A DNA stretch of 13,646 nt, from contig DIKR01000043.1 of NCBI GenBank assembly GCA_002424625.1, forward strand, positions 1 to 13,646. The letters are read 5' to 3'. Below, in pieces: positions 1-6,690 of the stretch; the stretch's first letter is position 1, and every line of letters begins with the position of its first letter. Below the pieces are notes generated by a model. That model saw nothing but the letters and a program-made list of their open reading frames with translations. It was not told the DNA's origin and ran no database searches. The DNA comes from Desulfuromonadaceae bacterium UBA5613 (GTDB lineage: Bacteria > Desulfobacterota > Desulfuromonadia > Desulfuromonadales > UBA2197). Position numbers and translations under genes: made by a program.

Positions 1-611
1 TGATAATTGAGCAGATCCGAGCCTTCGCCGAAAAGGACGGCGGGGAGCTTCATCCTGACCTTGATAACATCGTCCGCCACTAGTCGATGCCCCTTCAACA
101 CCAGATCGAGAGCACACTCACTCTTGCCAACGCCACTTTTGCCGACCAGCAGGACACCGACGCCCAGAACATCGACCAACACTCCGTGCAGTGTCGTTGA
201 AGGCAACAAGCGCTCTTCGAGATAGGTGGTCAACATCGAAATAAAGGTGGAGGACTGGTGATGCGTGCGCAGCAAAGGGATATGATTTGCTTCGCATTCT
301 TCCACCAGAAGAGGAGGGGGCGACAAGCCTTTGGTGATGATCAGACTACAGATATTGAGGGTGCAGAGTTCGTGAATATTATGCTTTGCCTTGTCAGGAT
401 CCAGAGTCAAAAGATAAGAAAGCTCTGTCTCCCCTAAAACCTGAAGACGGTCTGGATGAAGATTCGCCGTATAGCCGGCCAAAGCCAACCCCGGTTTTTG
501 AATGCGCGGCACATGCACCGAGCGATCAAGCCCTTTTGCGCCTGCCAACAGTTCCAGGTCGAGCTTCGACTCCTTTTCGGCAAGGAGTTCTTGGATTGTC
601 ATTCCAGCCAT
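1..611 (-). CDS. hprK: HPr kinase/phosphorylase, N-terminal two thirds (runs off left edge)
   Basis: Bifunctional enzyme that phosphorylates and dephosphorylates a serine of HPr-type phosphocarriers; cytoplasmic. About 203 residues are visible, beginning MAGMTIQELL; family members are roughly 310-330 residues, so the C-terminal third is outside the window. The N-terminal domain carries RIQKPGLALAGYTANLHP and then QVLGETELSYL, which is typical of HprK. The kinase domain begins with TTLHGVLVDVLGVGVLLVG, whose His at about residue 142 matches the family's catalytic His, followed by the P-loop GKSGVGKS (Lys about 163) and HRLVADD. ATG 611 is preferred because AAGGAG lies 12 bases upstream; ATG 602, three codons in, is the alternative. 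It lies 33 bases after ptsN and is probably cotranscribed with it. In Gram-negative bacteria with this arrangement HprK usually acts in the regulatory nitrogen PTS rather than in sugar uptake; that role is inferred here. Confidence 0.95.
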   Translation of the reverse strand, partial: MAGMTIQELLAEKESKLDLELLAGAKGLDRSVHVPRIQKPGLALAGYTANLHPDRLQVLGETELSYLLTLDPDKAKHNIHELCTLNICSLIITKGLSPPPLLVEECEANHIPLLRTHHQSSTFISMLTTYLEERLLPSTTLHGVLVDVLGVGVLLVGKSGVGKSECALDLVLKGHRLVADDVIKVRMKLPAVLFGEGSDLLNY

Positions 612-644
612 GAGAAATGCGGGCTCCTTGCCAAAAAAAGACAG

Positions 645-1097
645 TTAATCTTCCTGGCTCAAAATGCTCAGCAGGGTCGCCGCATCAGGAGCGTCGAAAA
701 GTTGCTGCCGAACATCCTCTTTGCGTAAAAGTTTTGAAATCCTGGCAAGGGCTTTCAAGTGCAGCGTCGCTTCATTCTCAGGGGCGAGAAGGAGAAAAAA
801 AAGATGGGCCGGACGATTATCCATGGAATCGAAATCGATTCCATCCCTTTTCCGCGCAAAGGCCATGAGTAAACGATCAAGCCCCTTGAGTTTGCCATGC
901 GGGATTGCAACCCCGTCACCGATACCGGTACTGCCAAGTTCTTCGCGACCGATCAACACTGCCAGCAACTCTGCGGCATCAAGATCCGGCTGTACCCGGC
1001 GCAGGAGGTCGATCATCTCGGCCAAAACTTCCGTTTTTTGAGTGGCGGTCAACTCGGTAGAGATTGCTTTAATATCGAGAAGGTCGGCTATTTTCAT
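645..1097 (-). CDS. ptsN: Nitrogen-PTS EIIA component
   Basis: EIIA-Ntr, the terminal phospho-acceptor of the regulatory PTS-Ntr chain (EI-Ntr, NPr, EIIA-Ntr). It acts in the cytosol through protein contacts rather than sugar transport. The 150-residue length fits the family. The PTS EIIA type-2 active-site motif is clear: GREELGSTGIGDGVAIPHGK, with the phosphorylatable His at residue 67. It is followed by a typical FDSMDNRPAHLFFLLLAP strand region and the helix HLKALARISKLL. The ATG start gives the usual MKIADLL beginning; the Shine-Dalgarno is weak (GAG about 8 bases upstream). The gene begins only 24 bases beyond the T-run of an intrinsic terminator, so it has no room for its own promoter in the gap and probably depends on readthrough from hpf or on a promoter inside hpf. 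It is followed by hprK after 33 bases. Confidence 0.95.
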   Translation of the reverse strand: MKIADLLDIKAISTELTATQKTEVLAEMIDLLRRVQPDLDAAELLAVLIGREELGSTGIGDGVAIPHGKLKGLDRLLMAFARKRDGIDFDSMDNRPAHLFFLLLAPENEATLHLKALARISKLLRKEDVRQQLFDAPDAATLLSILSQED

Positions 1098-1121
1098 TAA
1101 TAACTCTAAGTTCTTTTCCTG

Positions 1122-1158
1122 AAAAAACAGGGCCGGACAAACAGTTGTCCGGCCCTGT
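1122..1158 (-). terminator. Intrinsic terminator after hpf
   Basis: A perfect 14-bp GC-rich inverted repeat (arms 1127-1140 and 1145-1158) encloses a 4-base loop. Read on the minus strand it ends in a run of six T (1127-1122). The stop codon of hpf lies about 12 bases upstream. All hallmarks of a Rho-independent terminator are present, oriented to stop transcription coming from hpf. There is no matching T-run on the plus side, so it should act only on minus-strand transcripts. Confidence 0.92.
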
Positions 1159-1170
1159 AGAGATGATTGA

Positions 1171-1719
1171 TTAACCTTTTTGCGGAACGATCAGACCATA
1201 GTTGCCGTCTTTACGGCGATAGACAACGTTAATCTCTTCACTCTTGGCGTCGGTAAAGACGAGAAATTCCTTGTCAAGCAGATCCATTTGCATCACCGCT
1301 TCTTCAACAGACATCGGCTTGACCGAAAAACTGCGACTGCGGATAATCATCGGTTCGCTGGTGCTGTCTTCGATGCTGTCGGCACTGAAGACTGTTTTGC
1401 TGACTTCCCGCCCTCTCTCATTCGAAGGTTTGTGCGCCTTGAGTTTTTCTTTGTAGCGTTTAAGTTGACGCTCGATCTTGTCGACGACGCTGTCTACCGC
1501 TGCATACATATCGTCGGTCTCTTCTGTCCCCTTGATTGTGATCCCTTTGGCAATCAGGACAACCTCGGCTTTGTGGCGAATCTTCTTCTCCACCGATAAA
1601 GAGACCTGCGCCTCGACCGGCTCATCAATGTACTTTTTAACCCGGGACAACTTCTCTTCAACATAAAGTCGAACCGGTTCGCTGGCTTCCATATGTCTGA
1701 ACGTCAGGGCTATCTGCAT
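1171..1719 (-). CDS. hpf: Long-form ribosome hibernation promoting factor
   Basis: Binds the 30S decoding region and, in its long form, dimerises 70S ribosomes into inactive 100S particles when growth slows. At 182 residues it is the long type. The S30AE domain covers about residues 1-100 (MQIALTFRHMEASEPVRLYV, then VSLSVEKKIRHKAEVVLIA and DDMYAAVDSVVDKIERQLKR). A polar linker of about 100-124 leads to the C-terminal dimerisation domain at about 125-182 (IIRSRSFSVKPMSVEEAVMQ, LDKEFLVFTDAKS, VVYRRKDGNYGLI). The start is firmly placed by the strong Shine-Dalgarno AAGGAGGT at 1726-1733, six bases upstream. It follows rpoN after an 88-base gap holding a possible -10 element, and is followed by an intrinsic terminator, which suggests a separately controlled transcript. 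Its position directly downstream of rpoN is conserved in many proteobacteria. Confidence 0.96.
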   Translation of the reverse strand: MQIALTFRHMEASEPVRLYVEEKLSRVKKYIDEPVEAQVSLSVEKKIRHKAEVVLIAKGITIKGTEETDDMYAAVDSVVDKIERQLKRYKEKLKAHKPSNERGREVSKTVFSADSIEDSTSEPMIIRSRSFSVKPMSVEEAVMQMDLLDKEFLVFTDAKSEEINVVYRRKDGNYGLIVPQKG

Positions 1720-1778
1720 AAAAGAACCTCCTTTTTATTCCCAATGTTGGGGTTGACTACACTCTACCAGTTTTCCAT

Positions 1779-1784
1779 ATTATA
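1779..1784 (-). promoter_or_regulatory. Possible sigma-70 -10 box for hpf
   Basis: A perfect TATAAT on the minus strand in the rpoN-hpf gap would start transcription near 1772 and give a leader of about 50 bases before the strong ribosome binding site of hpf. No good -35 hexamer lies at the usual spacing (ATAGAA at 17 bases), and no sigma-54 -24/-12 match was seen in this gap, so the call rests on the -10 box and its position alone. Confidence 0.35.
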
Positions 1785-1807
1785 AACCGGATCATTCTTT
1801 TTTCTAT

Positions 1808-3271
1808 TCAAAAAAGACACTTACGTTCACTCGAAGAACGAATTCCGATCATCTCCCGATATTTGGTCACAGTCCGTCGGGCGATGGAGATTCCTTTTTT
1901 CTCGAGAAGTTCAACAATCTTCTGATCGGAAAACGGCTTCTTCGGATTCTCTTCCGCGACTATTTCTTTAATGCGGCTCTTGACACTCTCCGAAGCAATA
2001 GAATCTCCCCCGGTTGTGTTAATGCTGCTGTTAAAAAAATACTTCAACTCATAGAGACCTTGCGGGGTCTGGACATATTTGTTAGTGGTCACTCGACTGA
2101 TCGTCGACTCATGCATTTCAATATCTTCAGCGACATCACGCAGGACCAGTGGCATGAGGTAATCGATCCCGCGATCGAAAAAATCTTTTTGAAACTTGAC
2201 AATACTCTTGGTCACTTTGTAGATCGTCCGCTGCCGTTGATGGATACTCTTGATCAGCCAGACCGCACCACGCATCTTCTCCTGAATATATTCCCCGGTT
2301 TTACTGTCGACCGCTTTCCCTCCTGACAGCGCACTGCGATAAAAGGAGTTGATCCGCAAATTGGGCAGCCCTTCGTCATTCAAGGTGACGACGTATTCAT
2401 CGCCGATCCGATGCACAAAGATATCAGGGAGGACATAGTGCACATCCTCCTGACCATACGCCCTCCCTGGATGAGGATCAAGGGTCGAGATGAACCGAAT
2501 AGCAGCGAGGACATCATCAACCGCAATCTCCAGTTCTTTGGCAATGACGTTGAAACGACGCGCCTCAATACTGTCAATGTGGTCGCGCAGCATGATCTCA
2601 ACCAGCGAGTCCTGCATGTCGAGCTGCCGGACCTGGATCAGCAGGCACTCCTGCAAACTGCGGGCTCCGACGCCGGCAGGATCAAACTTCTGCACCAGAT
2701 TGAGAATGCGCTCGACATCATTGACGTTGGCAGAGACCGCCTCAGAAATCTCCTCGAGAGGGACCTTGAGATAGCCGTCTTCATCAATGTTGCCGATCAA
2801 CTCCGTTGCAATGTGACAATCCCGGGGGTGGATGCGGGACAAGCCAAGCTGCCACAATAGGTGCTCTGCGAGACTCGTCCCCTTGGTCAGCAGGCTTTCG
2901 TAAGAAGGTCGATCTTCATCCTCTTCATAGTTATCCGCGGTCGTGCCGCCAATACTGTAGCCTTCGAGATACGACTGCCAGTCAATATCTGCCAGCCCTT
3001 CGCTCTCGCCGCTAACTTCCGGGATCGAGTCCTGGACCGGCAGCTCTTCGCCAATCGAATCGTCGGAGCGCTCACCCTCGGGGAGCCCATCCTCTTCATC
3101 CAGAGCCTGATCACTCGTCTCCTCAAGGATTGGATTCTCCTCAAGTTCTTGACGCACGAGATCAACAAGCTCTAACCGCGACAGTTGCAAGAGTTTGATC
3201 GCCTGCTGCAACTGGGGAGTCATCACCAGTTGCTGCGACATCTTCAGTTGTTGTCTGATCTCCAAAGCCAT
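1808..3271 (-). CDS. rpoN: RNA polymerase sigma-54 factor
   Basis: Alternative sigma factor that recognises -24/-12 promoters and needs AAA+ activators such as the NtrX-like protein at the right end. The 487-residue product has region I with the Gln/Leu-rich start MALEIRQQLKMSQQLVMTP, a very acidic region II (about 50-110), the core-binding domain, a helix-turn-helix ending near MHESTISRVTTNKYV (386-400), and the diagnostic RpoN box ARRTVTKYRE at about 464-473. ATG 3271 is chosen because it gives the invariant family N-terminus; a TTG at 3304 would add 11 unrelated residues and overlap lptB. The start lies 10 bases after the lptB stop, so the two are almost certainly cotranscribed. The lptB-rpoN-hpf-ptsN order is widely conserved. 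Confidence 0.97.
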   Translation of the reverse strand: MALEIRQQLKMSQQLVMTPQLQQAIKLLQLSRLELVDLVRQELEENPILEETSDQALDEEDGLPEGERSDDSIGEELPVQDSIPEVSGESEGLADIDWQSYLEGYSIGGTTADNYEEDEDRPSYESLLTKGTSLAEHLLWQLGLSRIHPRDCHIATELIGNIDEDGYLKVPLEEISEAVSANVNDVERILNLVQKFDPAGVGARSLQECLLIQVRQLDMQDSLVEIMLRDHIDSIEARRFNVIAKELEIAVDDVLAAIRFISTLDPHPGRAYGQEDVHYVLPDIFVHRIGDEYVVTLNDEGLPNLRINSFYRSALSGGKAVDSKTGEYIQEKMRGAVWLIKSIHQRQRTIYKVTKSIVKFQKDFFDRGIDYLMPLVLRDVAEDIEMHESTISRVTTNKYVQTPQGLYELKYFFNSSINTTGGDSIASESVKSRIKEIVAEENPKKPFSDQKIVELLEKKGISIARRTVTKYREMIGIRSSSERKCLF

Positions 3272-3281
3272 AGATCGTCCG

Positions 3282-4007
3282 TCAGAGTTTAAACTTTTCG
3301 CCAAGATAGATGGCTCGGGCGCGGGGACTTTCGGCTATCTGTGCCGGTTCGCCGTATTCCAGAATCTCGCCGCGATTGAGAATGTAGGCCTTGTCACAGA
3401 CACCGAGGGTCTCACGGACATTGTGATCGGAAATCAGTACGCCGATATTGCTCGCTTTCAATTGGGCAATGATATTCTGGATATCGATGACGGCAATCGG
3501 GTCGATTCCGGCAAAAGGCTCATCCAGAAGAATAAAGGTTGGTTCAATGACCAGGGCCCGGGCGATCTCAACCCGCCGCCGTTCCCCCCCCGAAAGGGCA
3601 TAGCCATAACTCTTCGCCACATGAGTCAGGTGAAATTCTTCGAGGAGATGATCCTTCCGCTCGATGCGCTGCGGGACCGTCAGATCAAGGAGCTCCAGGA
3701 TTGCCAGGAGATTATCTTCGACTGTCATCTTGCGGAAGACCGATGCTTCCTGTGGGAGATATGAGATTCCCGCCGCCGCACGGCGATACATCGGCAGATT
3801 CGTCAATTCCAGATCATCAAGAAAAACCTGGCCGGCATCCGGACGAATCAGACCGACGATCATATAAAAAGATGTGGTCTTCCCTGCCCCGTTGGGGCCA
3901 AGGAGTCCGATAACCTCACCGGTCTGCACCGAGATATCGACGCCGCCGACGACTTCACGGCCCTTGTAACTTTTGCGCAATCCGCGCGCAGACAGAACCC
4001 GGCTCAA
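3282..4007 (-). CDS. lptB: LPS export ABC transporter ATPase LptB
   Basis: Cytoplasmic ATPase that powers LPS extraction from the inner membrane with LptF/LptG, which are not in this window. At 241 residues it is full length. All ABC motifs are visible: Walker A GPNGAGKTT at 37-45, Q-loop SYLPQEASVF (Gln86), signature LSGGERRRVEIARAL starting at 138, Walker B FILLDEPFAGIDP (Glu163) and switch His195 in LISDHN. The PQEASVFRKMTVEDN stretch and the RRRVEIAR helix are typical of LptB rather than of other ABC ATPases. The start is TTG: it overlaps the lptA stop codon as TTGA, has GGGAGG about six bases upstream, and no ATG occurs nearby. The overlap points to translational coupling with lptA. Confidence 0.95.
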   Translation of the reverse strand: MSRVLSARGLRKSYKGREVVGGVDISVQTGEVIGLLGPNGAGKTTSFYMIVGLIRPDAGQVFLDDLELTNLPMYRRAAAGISYLPQEASVFRKMTVEDNLLAILELLDLTVPQRIERKDHLLEEFHLTHVAKSYGYALSGGERRRVEIARALVIEPTFILLDEPFAGIDPIAVIDIQNIIAQLKASNIGVLISDHNVRETLGVCDKAYILNRGEILEYGEPAQIAESPRARAIYLGEKFKL

Positions 4008-4510
4008 GGCTTCCCTCCCGACTCACTCGGATGAAAGATCGCCTGCACGCGACCGCCTTTTTCAGCTTTGATAATGCTCTTCTCTTCGTTGATAAGGACG
4101 GTAATCTCTTCCCCGGCGATCGAATCCTTTCCCTGAAGAAGTCGAGCCGACCCGGTCAGAACGATCTTCGCCTCTTTCTGATAAAGGGTCGCACGCTCTG
4201 CTGTGGCAATTCGATCATTCTGAATGATCCGCACTTCACCACTGGCGACAATCTCCTCGATATCACCCTTTCCTTGCAGATAGGTCACAAGAACCTCATG
4301 CGCATAGAGAGTAACGTCGCCACGGCGGACGATGACATGACCGATAAATTTAACCTTTCTCGCCATATCGTCGGCTTCAAGGCGATCAGAGACAATTTTA
4401 ATCGGCAGACTCTCCTTGCCCAACGATGACAACGTTTCGCCAACCGGGGCAGCAAAAGCAGAGGGCAGCAGAAAGAGCAGTAAAAAGAGTGATAAATATA
4501 AAGGCTTCAT
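4004..4510 (-). CDS. lptA: LPS transport periplasmic bridge protein LptA
   Basis: Periplasmic beta-jellyroll protein that polymerises head to tail to carry LPS from LptC to the outer-membrane LptD. The 168-residue precursor starts with a clear signal peptide (MKPLYLSLFLLLFLLPSAFA), with likely cleavage after Ala20. The mature part has the OstA-type repeated beta pattern: LPIKIVSDRLEADDMARKV, GHVIVRRGDVTLYAHEV, DIEEIVASGEVRIIQNDR and AERATLYQKEAKIVLTGSA. The sequence is divergent, as is normal for LptA, so the neighbours matter: it sits between lptC and lptB with overlaps at both ends (ATGA with the lptC stop, TTGA with the lptB start). Confidence 0.92.
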   Translation of the reverse strand: MKPLYLSLFLLLFLLPSAFAAPVGETLSSLGKESLPIKIVSDRLEADDMARKVKFIGHVIVRRGDVTLYAHEVLVTYLQGKGDIEEIVASGEVRIIQNDRIATAERATLYQKEAKIVLTGSARLLQGKDSIAGEEITVLINEEKSIIKAEKGGRVQAIFHPSESGGKP

Positions 4511-5100
4511 CCCTGTCCATGTCCGGGTTTGAATTTAACCAATCCCACGCCGAATTCCCCACTGACATCATGGAGTAACTGTAAATGTTCCTGCGCGGGG
4601 GCGACGATAAGCCCGCGTCCCCGCAACACTCCTTGCTCCGATTCGAGCAGGACCGTTGCATCGGTCTGCAAACGGTCATCTTCTTTATTATAGGTCAGAT
4701 GATCCGTCTTCAGGACGAACCCCTGAGCGCCGTTCAGAACGACGTCCCCACGCAACTTGACAGAGTGATTGTTTCCGGAAAGGTCACCCTCATCAGCGCG
4801 CAGCCACATCGTCTCACGGCCGTCGGCATCAAAAAACGTCACCGCGATATTGTGCATCAAGGAGATACCATGGGCACTGTAGGTGGCAGAGTCTGCCGCC
4901 AGGAGATACTTGCGAACCCCCAGGCGGGTTTCACTGAAACGAATCCCGGTCAGTTCAACATCGACCCCGGGCTGGAGAGTTTCGATAACTGCACGTCCCT
5001 CACCCGCGTGCCAGCGCAACAGCAGTCCGCGGCCGGCCACACCGGCAACGGCGATCACCAGCAGAACCAGGATAACGGCGAAGAAACGGCGCTTATTCAT
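4507..5100 (-). CDS. lptC: LPS export inner-membrane anchor LptC
   Basis: Single-span inner-membrane protein that receives LPS from LptB2FG and passes it to LptA. The 197-residue product has a short basic N-terminus (MNKRR), one membrane helix at about residues 6-24 (FFAVILVLLVIAVAGVAG) and a periplasmic jellyroll domain with LptC-like strands (YLLAADSATYSAHG, MWLRADEGDLSGNNHSVKL, GFVLKTDHLTYNKEDDRLQT). The next gene, lptA, overlaps its stop by four bases. The ATG at 5100 has no recognisable Shine-Dalgarno, while an extended -10 promoter candidate sits directly upstream; the transcript may therefore start at or next to the ATG. LptC proteins diverge strongly in sequence, so identification uses topology, strand pattern and gene order together. 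Confidence 0.9.
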   Translation of the reverse strand: MNKRRFFAVILVLLVIAVAGVAGRGLLLRWHAGEGRAVIETLQPGVDVELTGIRFSETRLGVRKYLLAADSATYSAHGISLMHNIAVTFFDADGRETMWLRADEGDLSGNNHSVKLRGDVVLNGAQGFVLKTDHLTYNKEDDRLQTDATVLLESEQGVLRGRGLIVAPAQEHLQLLHDVSGEFGVGLVKFKPGHGQG

Positions 5101-5107
5101 GATCAGA

Positions 5108-5136
5108 ACTATAACACTGGCAAATTTTCGAGTAAA
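5108..5136 (-). promoter_or_regulatory. Candidate extended -10 promoter for lptC
   Basis: Minus-strand TTTACT (5136-5131) is separated by 17 bases from TATAGT (5113-5108), which is preceded by the extended -10 TG at 5116-5115. The expected start point is about 5101, next to the lptC ATG at 5100, so the message would be leaderless or nearly so. It would let the lptC-lptA-lptB-rpoN part be transcribed separately from the Kdo genes. Confidence 0.45.
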
Positions 5137-5152
5137 GTTGTTTCGTAGTTAT

Positions 5153-5168
5153 TGGCACGATATTTGTA
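5153..5168 (+). promoter_or_regulatory. Sigma-54-like -24/-12 site facing into kdsC (antisense)
   Basis: The plus strand reads TGGCACG, four bases, then TTGTA. This matches the sigma-54 consensus TGGCACG-N4-TTGCW except for T in place of C in the -12 GC. It sits in the gap between kdsC and lptC but points against both genes, so it would drive an RNA antisense to kdsC. It may be chance; no activator site was identified. Confidence 0.3.
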
Positions 5169-5720
5169 TCACTTTTCTAGTTTTCCTGAAGACCCTTGGG
5201 CTTTTGAGAAAAAATATCCGCCCATCACCGCCTGCCAATCGCCTCGCGCCTTTAAAATCAAGTCGCAAACTTCCCGAACGGCCCCTCGCCCGCCGCAGCG
5301 ATTCGTCACATAATGGACATAAGGCCGAATATCGTCGACGGCATCGGCGGTGGCCACGGCAAAACCGACTCGGCGCAAAATCGGCAGATCGACAACATCG
5401 TCACCGATATAAGCGATCTCCTCATCCCGCAATCCGCGCTGCCTGATAATCTCGGCATAAGGGAGGTCCTTGTCCGTAATCCCCTGATAAAGAATCTCAA
5501 TGCCCAACTCTTTGGCGCGGACATTGACAACCTTTGACGAGCGCCCGGAGATAATCCCGACCTCGATGCCGGCCTTTTGCAACATCTTGATCCCGTGACC
5601 GTCCTTGACATCGAAGGTTTTGATCTCGGTGCCGTGCGCATCATAAACAATCCGCCCGTCGGAAAGGACACCGTCAACATCCAGGAGCAGGAGACGAATC
5701 GGAATAAGGCGGGTCTCCAT
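5169..5720 (-). CDS. kdsC: Kdo-8-phosphate phosphatase (HAD family)
   Basis: Removes phosphate from Kdo-8-phosphate to give free Kdo, the third step of the pathway. The 183-residue protein is a C0-type HAD phosphatase with no cap domain. It shows nucleophile motif LLLLDVDGVLSDG (Asp14 and Asp16), motif II IISGRSS (58-60), conserved Lys84 in ITDKDLPY, and motif IV AYIGDDVVDLPIL (Asp107 and Asp108). The segment VTNRCGGRGAVREVCDLIL matches the C-terminal loop seen in KdsC tetramers. The ATG follows the kdsD stop by one base (TGA-G-ATG), which implies cotranscription and coupled translation. A 68-base gap separates it from lptC. Confidence 0.95.
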   Translation of the reverse strand: METRLIPIRLLLLDVDGVLSDGRIVYDAHGTEIKTFDVKDGHGIKMLQKAGIEVGIISGRSSKVVNVRAKELGIEILYQGITDKDLPYAEIIRQRGLRDEEIAYIGDDVVDLPILRRVGFAVATADAVDDIRPYVHYVTNRCGGRGAVREVCDLILKARGDWQAVMGGYFFSKAQGSSGKLEK

Positions 5721-5721
5721 C

Positions 5722-6690
5722 TCAGACCACCCCGGCTTTCAGCAGATCGTGAAGGTGAATGATCCCGCAGGGACGCAGAGCAGTGGCGTCCTCAAAGACA
5801 AAGAGCGAAGTAATCGTATGCATTTCCATGAGCTGCACGGCTTTCGCCGCCAGTTCGCTGCGCCCGATCCGTTTCGGCTGGCGCCCCATCAAAGCACCAA
5901 CCGGCTGATTGAGCAGGTCAAGCCCCTGAGCAATGGCCCGGCGCAGGTCGCCGTCGGAGAAGACCCCGACCAGTTCCCCCTGAGCATTGCAGACGCCGGT
6001 GATCCCCAGCTTTTTACTGGTGATTTCAAAGAGGGCATCGCGCAGCAAAGTTTCTTCTTTGACCAGCGGCAGCGCCGCACCGCTGTGCATTAAATCTTCC
6101 ACCTTCAGCAGCAGCTTTTTCCCTAAAGCGCCACCTGGATGATAAAGAGCAAAGTCCTCTGCCTTGAATCCCCGTTTCACCAAAAGGGCGACCGCCAGCG
6201 CATCGCCCATCGCCAGGGTCGCAGTGGTACTTGCCGTCGGTGCCAGCCCAAGCGGACAGGCTTCTTTGGCCACGGAGATATCGAGAAAAATATCCCCGGC
6301 CTTGGCCAGAGTGCTTTGCGGCCGACCGGCCATGGCGATCAAGGGGAGTCCCATGCGCTTGACGACCGGCAGGATACGGGTCAACTCTTCGGTCTCGCCG
6401 GAGTTGGAAACGGCGATGACCACATCGCCGCGGGTGATCATGCCGAGATCGCCGTGGATCCCTTCGGCAGGATGGAGAAAAAAAGTCGGGGTGCCGGTCG
6501 AAGCCATGGTTGCTGCAATCTTTTGACAGATCAGCCCCGATTTCCCCATGCCGGTAATCACCACACGACCCTGGCAACCATAGATCAACTCGACCGCCGC
6601 ATCAAAGCTGGCGTCAAGACGCTCCATCATTGCCTGCAACGCTTCGATCTCGACCTGAATAACCTCCCGTGCCTCGGCAAGCAGACTCAC
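5722..6690 (-). CDS. kdsD: Arabinose-5-phosphate isomerase
   Basis: Converts ribulose-5-phosphate to arabinose-5-phosphate, the sugar input for Kdo synthesis. From GTG 6690 the product is 322 residues, the usual family length. The SIS isomerase domain (about 35-170) has VVITGMGKSGLICQKIAATM, FFLHPAEGIHGDLGM and VVIAVSNSGETEE. Two CBS domains follow (about 205-320), including VFSDGDLRRAI and a final CGIIHLHDLLKAGVV. The GTG start is chosen because it overlaps the kdsA stop (GTGA), has AAGGGG eight bases upstream and yields the normal N-terminus; a longer in-frame reading from 6786 would lie inside kdsA and add 32 unrelated residues. The CBS pair may sense a nucleotide or pathway product, as suggested for the family. 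Confidence 0.95.
   Translation of the reverse strand: MSLLAEAREVIQVEIEALQAMMERLDASFDAAVELIYGCQGRVVITGMGKSGLICQKIAATMASTGTPTFFLHPAEGIHGDLGMITRGDVVIAVSNSGETEELTRILPVVKRMGLPLIAMAGRPQSTLAKAGDIFLDISVAKEACPLGLAPTASTTATLAMGDALAVALLVKRGFKAEDFALYHPGGALGKKLLLKVEDLMHSGAALPLVKEETLLRDALFEITSKKLGITGVCNAQGELVGVFSDGDLRRAIAQGLDLLNQPVGALMGRQPKRIGRSELAAKAVQLMEMHTITSLFVFEDATALRPCGIIHLHDLLKAGVV

Noticed and set aside
1741..1750. Small palindrome CCAATGTTGG upstream of hpf
   Set aside because: Only four to five bp per arm and no known operator match; not enough to call a binding site.
3272..3304. Longer rpoN start at TTG 3304
   Set aside because: It overlaps lptB, uses a rare start, and adds 11 residues before the invariant MALEIRQQL beginning.
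3195..3764. Plus-strand open frame of 189 codons across rpoN and lptB
   Set aside because: Antisense to highly conserved motifs of both genes; composition is that of a shadow frame.
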